The notes: generated by a model from the letters alone, not told the origin. DNA of 64,000 bases from Chitinophaga terrae (ex Kim and Jung 2007) (GCF_900107795.1 NZ_FNRL01000018.1:1-64000), one strand, 5' to 3'. Shown: positions 1-10,173, counted from the stretch's first letter. Numbers and translations: made by a program.

Positions 1-350
1 GTCTAATTTTTCATTCGGATCGAGGCGTACAATATGCATGTGAAAAATTTAGTAACACGTTAGATTCCTATAAAATCATAACAAGAAGTATGAGTAGAAA
101 AGGTAATTGCTGGGATAATGCAGTAGCAGAAAGCTTCTTCAAAACGCTAAAATCCGAGCAGATTTACGGCAATAAGTTGATTACCAAGGGTCAGATGAAA
201 GCAGAACTATTCGAATACATAGAAATCTGGTATAATCGAGAACGTCGTCACTCCACATTGGGAAATCTTACAATTGAGCAATTTAATAACAAAGAGCAAA
301 AAATTAAAAAAGCTGCTTAACTAGCACTGCCGATTTTATTTGCAAGTCCA
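1..350 (+). mobile_element. Right end of an IS3-family insertion sequence (left part outside window)
   Basis: The window opens inside an IS3-type transposase and the element appears to end at base 350. On the minus strand the outer end reads TGGACTTGCAAATAAAATCG, starting with the TG typical of IS3 termini. The boundary is supported independently: the minus-strand gene that follows reads straight into this end and stops inside it, adding the residues WTCK. The left end and target duplication cannot be seen. The GGGG next to the end may be part of the target duplication (inference). Confidence 0.8.
3..320 (+). CDS. IS3-family transposase (OrfB-type), C-terminal part
   Basis: The reading frame is open from the window edge and reads LIFHSDRGVQYA, then about 20 residues later MSRKGNCWDNAVAESFF and YNRERRHSTLG. 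These are the second Asp (HSDRG), the catalytic Glu (NAVAES) and the tail signature of the IS3/IS150 rve integrase core, which cuts and joins the ends of the element. Only the last ~105 residues are present, because the start lies before base 1. An internal ATG at base 90 is not the real start, since the frame is conserved upstream of it. The C-terminal run of lysines before the stop is normal for the family. Confidence 0.92.
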   Translation, partial: LIFHSDRGVQYACEKFSNTLDSYKIITRSMSRKGNCWDNAVAESFFKTLKSEQIYGNKLITKGQMKAELFEYIEIWYNRERRHSTLGNLTIEQFNNKEQKIKKAA

Positions 351-1937
351 CCCCTCATTATAATTCCCATTAACACTATAGTTGAAGTTTCTATATAATT
401 TTTGGCCGGCGTCATCGACTTGCTGAATTTGCTTTATTCTTAATCCGCCGGCTAACCTTATTCTCCCCAGCTCATCTTTATATCTATGCGCTTCATAAAT
501 AAACCTTGTACGGCCTCCCGTAGGATATTTTATTTCGGTAAGCATACCTTGCTGCATAGCACTCTCATTTGGCTCCCTATCGCCACCAGGAATAGAAATA
601 TCTTTTTGCTCGCCAGGATATGGAAAGTTATTTACCTGAACTGAAGTTGTAATTGAAGGAACCAAAGTAGTATTAGGCGCAGCATTATAGAAACCCCACT
701 TATCCAATGACCTCGTGTCTTTGCTCATAACGCCGTTATATTGAAAACTATATTTTTGAATCTCAGTTGAATATGGTGACGAAATTCTCACTTCGCTAAG
801 CTGCATAGCGGCATATCCGGAAACAGCTTGAATTAACTCTATTTGCTTTACAAGCGTATTTTGATAATTATAAACCCTAATAGACGTCAGACCTGGTCTC
901 CCTCCTTCATTTTTAGTAAAAAGAATATATCCTCCGCTAAAACTAATTTTATTAATGTAAGAATTAAATTGTGTGATTGTTTCAGTTGATCGTTGCGGAA
1001 AAGAGTATCCTGTCGGTAACGTTACATTATATACATCAACAAGTTGAAGCTGTTGAGCAGTCAAATCATAGTTATAGTATTTAGGATTCATACCAACATC
1101 ATCAACTTGAATTAATGGGATTTTATCTGTGCATTGACAGGAGATATTATCCAGCATTACTACTTTATCGGTCATTCTGTAAAATGGCACCTCTGTTATA
1201 TTATCAGCATACTCAAAACTTATACTTCTGTTAGACAATGGAGAAAAAATGCTTTTAATTTTCCATGCGGTTGGAACCTGGCTTACACTGCTACCATAAG
1301 TATGATAGACGTAATCTTTATATTTACTCTCACTACCACCAAAGGAATACTGAAAACCCATTGCGTCAGTTAAGTTTATAACATTGGTATAATCATTAAC
1401 ATTCGGAAGATTTACTTTCACGGGGCTAACTGGTATAAAAACAGGCCTCAATTGGTTATTGGCCGTCCTTTTAAAATATAATCTACCGCTGTTATTTAAC
1501 AAAGAATAATTAAATTCGTCCAGAGCAATATCCTTCTTCTGTTCAACAACCTGTTGCATCTGAAAATATGATGGTAGCATATCATTGTCAAAATTCCAGT
1601 AATATAATTCATCAACACCACCATTGATACTTCTCGAAAGGGATGGGCCTGTATTCAAACTCCACCCATCACCTAACCAGCTACCAGACCTGATATTGGG
1701 TTTCAATCCAGATGCATGGTAATTTAAGGTAACCGGCAGTTTTATGTCTCCTTCATTGATTTCGTACAACGGAATACTAATTTGCACCAAGCCATTACTA
1801 AGATTTACCGGGTAATTTATATACTTTGTTAGCTCCATAGCCACTGGAGAAGCCGGGATTACTTTGGACAACTGTGTTTGAGCATAAGAAGCATTAGCTG
1901 AAAATATAAGGAAGAAGATCATCATCCATCTTCTCAT
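336..1937 (-). pseudogene. RHS/YD-repeat-type secreted protein, 3' end lost to IS insertion
   Basis: The protein begins with a signal peptide (MRRWMMIFFLIFSANASYAQ). It continues with the N-terminal region typical of large Bacteroidota RHS/YD-repeat proteins: S-x-A-A-x-L-x-K-Y-like opening, then GLVQISIPLYEI, LPVTLNYHASGLK and GSWLGDGWSLN. Family members usually exceed 1,000 residues and carry YD repeats and an RHS core downstream. Here only ~534 residues remain. The final residues WTCK and the stop come from the terminal repeat of the neighbouring IS, so the gene was cut by the insertion. A longer start at 2003 is possible, but I chose the methionine that opens the signal peptide. Function of the intact family: surface or secreted proteins, often polymorphic toxins or adhesins; the remnant has no visible toxin part. 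Confidence 0.78.
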
Positions 1938-2003
1938 CGGAACATCCGTTGCCATTTTAGGGAATTGTGAGGTACAGGTCATATAATAATTATAGTAGGT
2001 CAA

Positions 2004-2621
2004 CTTTTAGGTTACCTGCTTAAAATAAGGTTTATTCTTTCAATCATTGTCAGCTATACAGTCGATCGCTGCTTTTCATTCCACTGTATACGTTATTCAA
2101 TCAGTTCAGGTCAACACTTGTAGTCACTGCGGTACTTATGTAGCCAAGGCTATGATAATTTAATCAGATACAACATTTTCTAATATAGTAAAAAAATTTT
2201 CCGTTTTTCCATATATACTGTTCTCATAAAACTTTCAAACAGCATAACCTACATTAAAAGCCCCCATAAACATTGACCTAACAACTGTACACCCACCAAA
2301 AATCTCCTCCTCCTCCCCAATCCATCATCTTATCCAGCCACCTGCCTACCACCAATTCCCAATTTAAACAATTACACCCCCAAGAAACCCCCAAAGCCTG
2401 TTAATAATGATAACCAGACAACCAACCAATCCCCAAAAATAAGCGTACAAAAAACACCTTGCTTACGTTTAAAAACTACCACAAAAGCCCATAAAATCAT
2501 CAAAAAACAGCTCGTCCCTCCTCAAAAAAGAAATTTTTTTCTCATTTCGTTTTTGGTAATACCGAAATGTCTATATTTATCATGTATCAACCAAATAGAG
2601 GCAGTTTAGAGTTTTTTCATT
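2004..2621. other. 618-bp non-coding gap with strand-skewed, G-poor segment
   Basis: No convincing gene was found. The part from about 2260 to 2530 is rich in C and A and nearly lacks G on the plus strand, with runs such as CTCCTCCTCCTCC and many CCAA/CCCC blocks. The last ~60 bases (TTTTTGGTAATACC, then TATATTTATC) could hold the promoter of the sigma-factor gene, resembling the Bacteroidota -33 TTTG / -7 TAnnTTTG pattern only loosely. Confidence 0.4.
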
Positions 2622-3212
2622 TTGAAACATCGAGAGTTAAATAGTGAACGAGATTTACTATTGTTAGTATCGCAAGGCGATGAAACCGCGTTTGCCCGGT
2701 TGTTTCATGCCTATCATCAGCGCCTCGGCGCCTTTGTATACGAGCTAACAGGATCAGTGTCTATGGCTGAAGAAATAGTGCAGGAAGTGTTTATCCGTAT
2801 CTGGGAAAAACGGGATAAACTCAGCCAGGTTAGCAATTTTCACCCTTACCTTTATACCGTTGCCAAGAACTATACGTTCTCTTTCCTTAAAAAACTGGGC
2901 CGCGAACTGGCGCATAAACAGGAATGGGAACTCAGCATCTCCCCCGATACCGGCAATCCATATGAAGAAAGCATGGACGCCTGTTACCGCCGCATCATCG
3001 ACCAGGCTATTGCCGAACTGCCAGCCCAAAGACAACGGGTTTACCTGCTAAGCCGCGACGAAGGTCTGCGGCAGGCGGAAATTGCAGAGCGGATGGCCAT
3101 CTCCCGGGAAACCGTTAAAAAACATATGGTACTGGCCCTGCGGGCTATCCGCAGCTATGCGCTTACTCACGCCGAAGCCAACCTGCTGCTGCTATTACTG
3201 CTGCATAAATAA
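2622..3212 (+). CDS. ECF-type RNA polymerase sigma factor (FecI-like), locus 1
   Basis: This 196-residue protein has region 2 at about residues 24-90 (DETAFARLFHAYHQRL, AEEIVQEVFIRIWEKR, FHPYLYTVAKNYTF) and region 4 at about 135-185 (LPAQRQRVYLLSRDEGLRQAEIAER, then a helix-turn-helix with ISRETVKKHM). It directs RNA polymerase to the promoter of the downstream SusC/SusD pair. The adjacent FecR gene would hold it inactive until the receptor signals substrate. The start is a TTG, as an in-frame stop lies just upstream and no ATG is available early in the frame. The leucine-rich tail (LLLLLLL) is unusual for such a short sigma factor and could be a membrane-touching or degenerate end. Confidence 0.93.
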   Translation: MKHRELNSERDLLLLVSQGDETAFARLFHAYHQRLGAFVYELTGSVSMAEEIVQEVFIRIWEKRDKLSQVSNFHPYLYTVAKNYTFSFLKKLGRELAHKQEWELSISPDTGNPYEESMDACYRRIIDQAIAELPAQRQRVYLLSRDEGLRQAEIAERMAISRETVKKHMVLALRAIRSYALTHAEANLLLLLLLHK

Positions 3213-3222
3213 CCATTGACAG

Positions 3223-3246
3223 TTCCCTTTCTTTTAAATAAGGGAA
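3223..3246 (+). terminator. Weak hairpin between sigma and FecR genes
   Basis: TTCCCTT (3223-3229) pairs with AAGGGAA (3240-3246) around a 10-nt loop, just after the sigma-factor stop. No T-run follows directly. It may partly separate sigma and FecR expression. Confidence 0.35.
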
Positions 3247-3336
3247 TACCCTGCCTTATCCTAAAAAAAAATTTTTATCCAGTTACCTCTTTTTGTATAC
3301 TCCTGCTGTCTACCTAGTAAGACACACCTGTAATCA

Positions 3337-4494
3337 ATGGATAACAACAGACTCAAGTACCTGTTAAGCCAATATGCCACGCGTGCGGCCACTCCTGCCG
3401 AACTGGAAGAACTGAGGACGTTCCTGGACTCGGAAGACCAGAACGCCCAGCTCGAATGGATAATGGAGGAAGCATGGATACAATCCGCCGAAACAACACA
3501 GGAAGTATTCGTCACCCAGTCGGACACTATGCTGACGAATATACTGGCCAGCCGGACGAAAAAACAGCCTTTAATTAAAAGGTTGTATCGCGCTTCCCGG
3601 GCTGCAGCGGCGGTGCTGCTGCTGGTATTGGCCGGCGCCGTTGTTCTCCTGAGCCGCCAGTTTAAAAAACCTTCAACTGCTACCGCACAACATACAGTTG
3701 TGCTGCCGGGGTCAGAAAAAGCTATTCTCACCCTTGCCAATGGCGAGAAAGTAGAGCTGGACAGCAATATGACAGGACATATCGCGCAGCAGGGACAGGT
3801 AAGCCTGCAGGCCAACGGCGGGCAACTGGTCTACAAACCGCTGGCAGCAAGTGAAACGCAGGTAAGTCTGAATACCTTAACCACCCCCAAGGGCGGTCAA
3901 TACAGCCTGGTATTGCCTGATGGTTCCCGCGTATGGCTTAATGCCGCCTCTTCTCTTCAATACCCCACAGCCTTTACGGGGGCAACCAGGCAGGTTAGCC
4001 TCACCGGGGAAGCCTATTTCGAAATACAACCTAACGCCGCCCAGCCGTTTTTCGTAAATACCGGCACAGCAGCGGTAACAGTACTGGGCACGAGTTTCAA
4101 TATAATGGCCTACAACAATGAGAATAGCATCAAAACAACACTTATTGATGGATCAGTCAGGGTAAAAGGGCCATCCGCCCAACAACTCCTGAAACCAGGA
4201 CAACAATCACTTATACACGAAAACGGCAACATGGAAGTCATCGACCATGCCGACACGGACCTTGCCATCGCCTGGAAGAATGGATTGATTTCTTTCAGAA
4301 GCGCTGATATCCGCACCATCATGCGGCAGGTAGAACGCTGGTATAATATAGAAGTGGTGTTCAAAGGCGATGTGCCTGCACGCACCTTCACCGGTGATAT
4401 TCCAAGATCCGCCGACCTTTCAGCGCTTTTGCGCCTGCTCGAGATCAGTAAAATTAAATTCAAACTGGAAGCACAAAAGCTAATTGTTATGTAG
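3337..4494 (+). CDS. FecR-family anti-sigma factor with DUF4974, locus 1
   Basis: This 385-residue inner-membrane protein has a cytoplasmic N-terminal anti-sigma part (residues 1-80), one membrane segment at about 88-107 (AAAAVLLLVLAGAVVLL), a periplasmic FecR domain (TTPKGGQYSLVLPDGSRVWLN, VSLTGEAYFEI, VTVLGTSFNIMAY) and a C-terminal DUF4974 domain (VERWYNIEVVFKGDVP, FTGDIPRSADLSALLRLLE). It senses the N-terminal signalling domain of the outer-membrane SusC receptor and releases the sigma factor. It lies between the sigma gene and SusC, the standard order for sigma/FecR-controlled nutrient loci in Bacteroidota. Confidence 0.94.
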   Translation: MDNNRLKYLLSQYATRAATPAELEELRTFLDSEDQNAQLEWIMEEAWIQSAETTQEVFVTQSDTMLTNILASRTKKQPLIKRLYRASRAAAAVLLLVLAGAVVLLSRQFKKPSTATAQHTVVLPGSEKAILTLANGEKVELDSNMTGHIAQQGQVSLQANGGQLVYKPLAASETQVSLNTLTTPKGGQYSLVLPDGSRVWLNAASSLQYPTAFTGATRQVSLTGEAYFEIQPNAAQPFFVNTGTAAVTVLGTSFNIMAYNNENSIKTTLIDGSVRVKGPSAQQLLKPGQQSLIHENGNMEVIDHADTDLAIAWKNGLISFRSADIRTIMRQVERWYNIEVVFKGDVPARTFTGDIPRSADLSALLRLLEISKIKFKLEAQKLIVM

Positions 4495-4702
4495 TAAGAC
4501 GCGATACATAATTTTCAAGATTCAACCTAAATCAGTATTCAACCTAAATCAAATCGTAAGACATGCACAAAGGTCCCTAGCAGATTTGTGCTGGAACGGC
4601 AAAAAAATCCAGGAGCGCTCTCACCCGCCCCTGGTAAAGTTGCCTGAGCCAGTATGACACTTGCGGTATCAAAACTTTTATTTACTCAAACATCCCAAAT
4701 GT
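4495..4702 (+). other. Leader region of SusC gene, locus 1
   Basis: This non-coding stretch contains a direct repeat (ATTCAACCTAAATCA, twice, ~4518-4550) and a C-rich imperfect hairpin (CCAGGAGCG ... CGCCCCTGG, ~4609-4634). The direct repeats are candidates for the sigma-dependent promoter region. No known riboswitch class was recognised. Confidence 0.3.
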
Positions 4703-7700
4703 ATGAAATATCATCGTCATGCAAGGCCCTCTTATGTGCCGGGGCCACGTTCAACTATGCCAGATCACTTGCCTGCGTATAGTCATTCTGGTGTACATCT
4801 CACCCTCAAAAAAAGACTGATCATGCAACTTAAAATAGTCGCCCTGTTGATGACCGTGGCCTGCCTGCAAATCAGCGCAAAGTCAATGTCCCAGCAGATC
4901 ACGCTATCAAGAAAACATGCCTCACTTGTTACCGTATTGGAAGATATTAAAAAACAATCGGGATATAGTTTTTGGTATGAAGACGTTATGCTGAAAAAAA
5001 GCAAACCAGTAGATATCCAGGTGCAAAACGCTACCCTGGAACAAACGCTGGCAACTCTTTTCCATGACCAACCTTTCTCTTACGAAATTATCGGGAAGGT
5101 GATCGCCCTTAAGGAAAAGGAGATCGCGCCCCCAAAGCCGGACGCGCCGGCAGCAACCGTAGACCAGGATAAACGCCGGATCACAGGTGTGGTAAAGGAT
5201 AGTACCGGCGCTCCCATACCTGGTGTAACTTATCTTGTAAAAGGCACTAAAACAGGAGGCGCTACAGATGCCAACGGACGCTTTAGCCTGGAAGTACCGC
5301 AGGGTAATGTAGTGCTGGTATTTTCCTCTATCGGGTTTCAATCTACCTCCGTTACCGTAGGAAACAGCAATACCATCACTGTTGTAATGACCGCCGCTTC
5401 CAGCGGGTTAAATGAAATGGTTGTAACAGCCCTCGGTATCAAACGCCCTAAAGGTACGCTGGGTTATGCCATCAGTACCATCCAGGGAGAAGAGCTCACC
5501 AAAGCCGGAGCTACCATGAACCCTTTCCTGGCGCTCTATGGTAAAGCCGCCGGCGTTGGCGTAAATATGGGCGCCGCCGGCCCGCAGGGAGGTATCAAGA
5601 TCAACATCCGCGGCGCGGCCAGTATGAACCCCGATCAGAACGTACGCCCGATGTTCGTGGTAGATGGAGTTATCCTCAGCGACCGCAAAACATCTATCGA
5701 CGGTTCTATCGGCCAGGGCTTCGACTACGGCGCGGGCATCAACGATATCAACCCTTCCGATATCGAATCCATGGTCATTCTTAAAGGCGCTAAAGCCACA
5801 GTATTATATGGTAGCGATGCGGCAAACGGCGTGGTGCTGATCACTACCAAGAGTGGCCGCAACAGCACCGGTATGGGAATGACCGGATCTATCCAGTATA
5901 CTATTGAACAACCAGTATCGTATCTCAAGCTGCAGAACCAATACGGCCTTGGCGACAACATCTACGATACTACCTATGCTACCGTAAACGGTCAGAAGAT
6001 CAGGACTATTCCTAACAAACGTTTCAGCTTCGGTCCGAAATTCGATGGCGCTGATGTAATGTTCTACGATAGCGCCATGGTGAAAAACACACCGCATACA
6101 GATAATTTTCTTTCCCTCTTCCAAAATGGTCATTCTACGACCGGTAACGTAGCCATTTCCGGCAGCAACGAAAAAGGAAGTGTACGCGCTTCTTACACCA
6201 ATTACTATTACAAAGACATCAATGGAGATAACTCCTGGCAGAAACGAAATACCTTCAGTTTCAACGGTAACATCAAAGCTTCCAACCTTGCCAGCTTTGA
6301 AGTGATCTCCAATATTTACAATATTACCAGCATGAACCGCCGTGGTTCCAATGGCGGCTCCGTTGCCTGGGGACTGCCGCTGGATTACGACTACGACCGC
6401 ATTTTCCCGTTCTATACAGATCAAACCGGGTATAAACGCGACCTGTCCAATGCCGGCGTACCAACAGCCTTTTCCAACCTGGGCTCCTTCATGTGGGACC
6501 GTTCTAAAAACCGCCTGAAAGACGATAAAATACATATGATCACCTCTGCAAAGGTGACGTTGAACTTTACGCCGCATCTCTTCCTCGTTGGACAAGCTGG
6601 TCTGGACTACGACAATACCAACTATACAACCGAAAGAAGCGTAACCAGGATCCTGCCCAGCGTTGCTGAGGGAGCATTTGGCGTGGCGAAAGAAAATGCT
6701 ACCGTACAAACTTACCAGGCCCTGTTAAACTACAACCGTTCTTTTGTGCAGGATAAACTGCACCTGTTTGCATACGCGGGCGGCGCTTATCGCCTCCGCT
6801 CTTCAGATTACCTGGGAAGCACCACCATTGGCGGGCTTAATTTTGCCGACCTCTATTCGTTCAACAACGAATCCGGTACGCCATCTTCCAGCAACCTTTA
6901 CCTGATCAGGAATTTTAACCGCGGTAATGATGTGCTTTACAGCTGGCTGGCATCTGCTTCCCTTTCCTGGAAAAGTGAACTTACCCTGGAAATGCAGGGC
7001 CGTATGGACTGGAACTCTACCCTGCCTCCGGAAAACAACAAATACTTCTATCCCGGCGTAGCGCTTAACTGGAACTATACCGAACGTTTCACCATTCCTG
7101 GCATGAACAGCGGTACCCTCCGTCTCTCCTGGGCCGACGTAGGTAACGGTACCAACAGGTATTTTGCCAACAACCTTTATAGCTTCACCAGGTTGCCAAA
7201 CACTACTGCCCTGGCTATTACTCCGCCCGAAGCAATTCTGCCCGGCGCCCTGAAACCGGAAAGAAAAAGAGAATTCGAAATCGGTATCAACAACTCTTTC
7301 TTCAAAGAAAACCGTTTGACCATCGACTTCTCTGCGTATACCAATCACCGTTATAACCAGATCTTCAACCTGCCTATCTCTTCTGCCTCCAGCTCCAAAG
7401 GGCTTAAGATCAATGTGGGAGATGTTAAAGCATGGGGCTTTGAACTGGGACTTACCGGTACTCCACTTATCGGCAAGAACTACAGGTGGGATATCACCCT
7501 CAATGCAGCCAGCCAGGGATCTAAAGTAATGAAACTGTACCCGGGTGTTACCAACAACCCGATCTCTAATCTCATTAACGGTTCTGCCGCTTCGGTACAT
7601 GCCGACGAAGGCCGCCCGTATGGCGAAATCGTGATGTATGATTATCTCCGCGACGACGCAGGGAACAAGATCGTAGGTTCTAACGGCATGTATTCGCTGA

Positions 7701-8377
7701 ACAACCAGAAAACTGTCGTAGCAGGTAATGTAATGCCTAAAATATATGGCGGTATTATCTCCGATTTCAGTTATAAAAACTTCAACTTCCGCGTGAGTCT
7801 TGATTACAAATCAGGCGGTACTATCTTCTCTTATACCAACAACCGTCTTACAGGAGTTGGAGAACTGGAAAGCACGCTTGAGTACAGGGACGAAGCACAC
7901 GGAGGTTTGGCCTACTACTACAACTCCGATGGCGCTATGGTGCCATGGCAGCATAATCAGCCTGCCCCTGCCGCATCCCGCGATGGCCGCGTTTACCACG
8001 ATGGTCTGATCCTCCCTGGCGTGATGCTGGACAACAATGGCAAATATGTACCGAACACCCAGATGACCAATGCCAGCACTTATTACCAGAGCTATGCAAA
8101 CGACCTGGCTACTTCTTTCCCGCCAGATCGCTTGTATAAGAACAACTACATCAAAGTAAGGGAAGTAGCGATTTCGTACGAAATTCCCCGCGAGTTGGTA
8201 AAACGAATGAAACTGCAAAGGCTTTCAGTAACTGCAGCGGCACGTAACCTGTTCTATCTTTATAAATCCATTCCGAACATCGATCCGGAAGGCGCGCTGG
8301 GAGCAGATACTTACGTGGAAAACACCATCTATCCAACACTGCGTACTTTCTCACTTGGGCTGAACGTAGCATTCTAA
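4703..8377 (+). CDS. SusC/RagA-family TonB-linked outer-membrane receptor, locus 1
   Basis: This is a very large TonB-dependent transporter (1,224 residues from this start). From the N-terminus it shows an extended leader and signal peptide (MQLKIVALLMTVACLQISA), a secretin/TonB short N-terminal signalling domain (TLSRKHASLVTVLEDIKKQ), a carboxypeptidase-regulatory-like domain (GVVKDSTGAPIPGV ... TDANGRFSLEV), the plug (ATVLYGSDAANGVVLITTK) and a 22-strand barrel ending in aromatic-rich FSLGLNVAF. The signalling domain fits control by the upstream FecR/sigma pair. It imports an oligomeric nutrient captured by the SusD partner 19 bp downstream. Start choice: a TTG at 4661 extends the frame and an ATG at 4823 would start right at the hydrophobic segment. 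Long leaders like MKYHRHARPSYVPGP are common in this family's Chitinophaga members (recalled, not checked). Confidence 0.93.
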   Translation: MKYHRHARPSYVPGPRSTMPDHLPAYSHSGVHLTLKKRLIMQLKIVALLMTVACLQISAKSMSQQITLSRKHASLVTVLEDIKKQSGYSFWYEDVMLKKSKPVDIQVQNATLEQTLATLFHDQPFSYEIIGKVIALKEKEIAPPKPDAPAATVDQDKRRITGVVKDSTGAPIPGVTYLVKGTKTGGATDANGRFSLEVPQGNVVLVFSSIGFQSTSVTVGNSNTITVVMTAASSGLNEMVVTALGIKRPKGTLGYAISTIQGEELTKAGATMNPFLALYGKAAGVGVNMGAAGPQGGIKINIRGAASMNPDQNVRPMFVVDGVILSDRKTSIDGSIGQGFDYGAGINDINPSDIESMVILKGAKATVLYGSDAANGVVLITTKSGRNSTGMGMTGSIQYTIEQPVSYLKLQNQYGLGDNIYDTTYATVNGQKIRTIPNKRFSFGPKFDGADVMFYDSAMVKNTPHTDNFLSLFQNGHSTTGNVAISGSNEKGSVRASYTNYYYKDINGDNSWQKRNTFSFNGNIKASNLASFEVISNIYNITSMNRRGSNGGSVAWGLPLDYDYDRIFPFYTDQTGYKRDLSNAGVPTAFSNLGSFMWDRSKNRLKDDKIHMITSAKVTLNFTPHLFLVGQAGLDYDNTNYTTERSVTRILPSVAEGAFGVAKENATVQTYQALLNYNRSFVQDKLHLFAYAGGAYRLRSSDYLGSTTIGGLNFADLYSFNNESGTPSSSNLYLIRNFNRGNDVLYSWLASASLSWKSELTLEMQGRMDWNSTLPPENNKYFYPGVALNWNYTERFTIPGMNSGTLRLSWADVGNGTNRYFANNLYSFTRLPNTTALAITPPEAILPGALKPERKREFEIGINNSFFKENRLTIDFSAYTNHRYNQIFNLPISSASSSKGLKINVGDVKAWGFELGLTGTPLIGKNYRWDITLNAASQGSKVMKLYPGVTNNPISNLINGSAASVHADEGRPYGEIVMYDYLRDDAGNKIVGSNGMYSLNNQKTVVAGNVMPKIYGGIISDFSYKNFNFRVSLDYKSGGTIFSYTNNRLTGVGELESTLEYRDEAHGGLAYYYNSDGAMVPWQHNQPAPAASRDGRVYHDGLILPGVMLDNNGKYVPNTQMTNASTYYQSYANDLATSFPPDRLYKNNYIKVREVAISYEIPRELVKRMKLQRLSVTAAARNLFYLYKSIPNIDPEGALGADTYVENTIYPTLRTFSLGLNVAF

Positions 8378-8396
8378 ACGCACAAAAAACGACAAC

Positions 8397-10139
8397 ATGA
8401 AAAAATCATACTTGTACATAGCCATGATGGCCCTCTCAGCCACTTTCACCGCCTGTAAGAAAGATGTGGAGAAGAGATTCTATGACCCGGATAAACTGAA
8501 CGCCACGGTTACTGACGTGATACCGGGTTTATTCACTCAATTGCTTACTACCAATAAAATATTTGTCCAGGACTATGGAGAATGGTATTACCTGCTCAAT
8601 GGCGGAACAGGTATAACCGGTTACGAACAGGTTGCACAACGGTATATCTCTTACCGCTATGATTGGTTCAGCAGCTACAACGACCTGGTAAGCGGCAATG
8701 GGTTCGATGATTTCGCTATATCCGGTCAGGGATTTTTTGAAAGCAGCTACACCAGGCTGAAAAATTACGAAACCATTAAAGACTCTGTGGACCTGAGAAC
8801 CGGTCAACTGAAGTCAGATGGCGATGTATACCTGAAGCTGGCGACTTTCATTAAATTGTATCAATGCGGCAAACTGGTAGACTTTTTCAATTCCATCCCG
8901 TATTTCGACGCCTTCCAGGGAACCAAGGGCGGACCTCAATACCTCTTCCCTAAATACGATGATCCGAAACAGGTCTATCAATCCATCATTGCCGACCTGG
9001 GAACGCTTGTCAATACTTTGCCAACGGCATTTGCACAGATGTCTGATCCTGCCAAGATCATTTTCCAGCAACAGGATTATGCGTTCAAAGGAGACATCAG
9101 TAAATGGGTGGCATTCATCAACTTCACCCGCCTGAAAATGCTGGTGCGTATTGCAGGTGTAGAAGAAGCTTATGCCAAACCCCTGATACAGGAAACACTA
9201 TCCAAACCACTGCCTGCCACCGATCTTACCTGGGGTATGTGGTATAAGATAGATGTATTGAGCGGCGGTACCTGGCAACGTGGTTTGTATGAAAATACCT
9301 ACGCCTCATTCATTCCTAACATCATCATGAAACGGTTGAACTACGGCGATTCTACCTACCAGCGCGGTATCGATGATCCACGCCTGCCAGTGATTGCCAT
9401 GCCAACTAAATTCAGGGATTATCGCGGCGTTTCTGCTAACATCGAGGAGCAGGAAGCGCTATATAACAGCGGCCAGAGATACTATCCGTATGCCGACAAC
9501 CTCGCTTCTTCCCTTGCTCAAAATGCGAAATCAACTTACAGCCATATTACTTTGCACCGCAACGAAAATATGCCTGTATACATGGTGACCAGAGGAGAAG
9601 TAGACCTGCTGCTGGCAGAGATTGCGCTGAAAGGCCTCGGTAATACCGGTAAAGACGCCGGAGATCATATCAAGGACGAAGTAGTACATTCCACTGATTT
9701 CTGGTATTCGATCAACCAGCTCAGTACCTACGGACGTGGAACTGCCGATTCCCTGTTATATCCTACCAAACCGGGAGGCGATACCGTTGAAACATGGGGC
9801 AACAAGATCAAAGCCAAATTCCTGGCTGCGCCTACGCTTGATGACAAGATGGAGATCCTGATGCAACAAAAGTATATTCACCTGAACCTGTTGCAGCCTT
9901 ATGAATTGTGGGCAGAGTTAAGAAGAACAAGGCATCCTAAACTGGAACCATTCACCTGGCACGCCAATGTATGGAAGCCTATGCCGGAAAGAGTGCATTA
10001 TCCAACTGTTGAATTGACCAACAACCCGGATAACTTCTCGAAAGTAGCGAATGAAAACAATACTACTTCGCCTATTTTCTGGGTGCCTGCGGATAAACGC
10101 GGGGTGCTTCCGTACTGGAATAATTACAATTATGAATAA
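8397..10139 (+). CDS. SusD/RagB-family outer-membrane nutrient-binding lipoprotein, locus 1
   Basis: A 580-residue lipoprotein with a signal peptide and a lipobox at Cys20 (SATFTAC). It has the SusD-type helical fold signature in sequence: an N-terminal DPDKLNATVTDVIPGLF region and a C-terminal EILMQQKYIHLNLLQPYELWAELRRTRHP, characteristic of the SusD_2-like branch. It forms a lid over the SusC barrel and hands the substrate to it. It follows SusC by 19 bp, so the two are co-transcribed. No degrading enzyme follows in this locus, so the substrate cannot be deduced. Confidence 0.93.
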   Translation: MKKSYLYIAMMALSATFTACKKDVEKRFYDPDKLNATVTDVIPGLFTQLLTTNKIFVQDYGEWYYLLNGGTGITGYEQVAQRYISYRYDWFSSYNDLVSGNGFDDFAISGQGFFESSYTRLKNYETIKDSVDLRTGQLKSDGDVYLKLATFIKLYQCGKLVDFFNSIPYFDAFQGTKGGPQYLFPKYDDPKQVYQSIIADLGTLVNTLPTAFAQMSDPAKIIFQQQDYAFKGDISKWVAFINFTRLKMLVRIAGVEEAYAKPLIQETLSKPLPATDLTWGMWYKIDVLSGGTWQRGLYENTYASFIPNIIMKRLNYGDSTYQRGIDDPRLPVIAMPTKFRDYRGVSANIEEQEALYNSGQRYYPYADNLASSLAQNAKSTYSHITLHRNENMPVYMVTRGEVDLLLAEIALKGLGNTGKDAGDHIKDEVVHSTDFWYSINQLSTYGRGTADSLLYPTKPGGDTVETWGNKIKAKFLAAPTLDDKMEILMQQKYIHLNLLQPYELWAELRRTRHPKLEPFTWHANVWKPMPERVHYPTVELTNNPDNFSKVANENNTTSPIFWVPADKRGVLPYWNNYNYE

Positions 10140-10173
10140 GCAGTGATCAATGAATAATTTCCCGTAGCAAGAA

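Noticed and set aside
3261..3815. 184-residue minus-strand frame over the FecR gene, locus 1
   Set aside because: Serine/cysteine-rich shadow without motif; the FecR frame is unambiguous.
4495..4660. Riboswitch or sRNA in the SusC leader
   Set aside because: Only short direct repeats and an imperfect hairpin; no conserved riboswitch core.
5804..6709. 301-residue antisense frame inside SusC, locus 1
   Set aside because: Shadow of the receptor gene; no family motif and typical reverse-frame composition.
6803..7600. 265-residue antisense frame inside SusC, locus 1
   Set aside because: Same reason; the plus-strand receptor explains the codon pattern.
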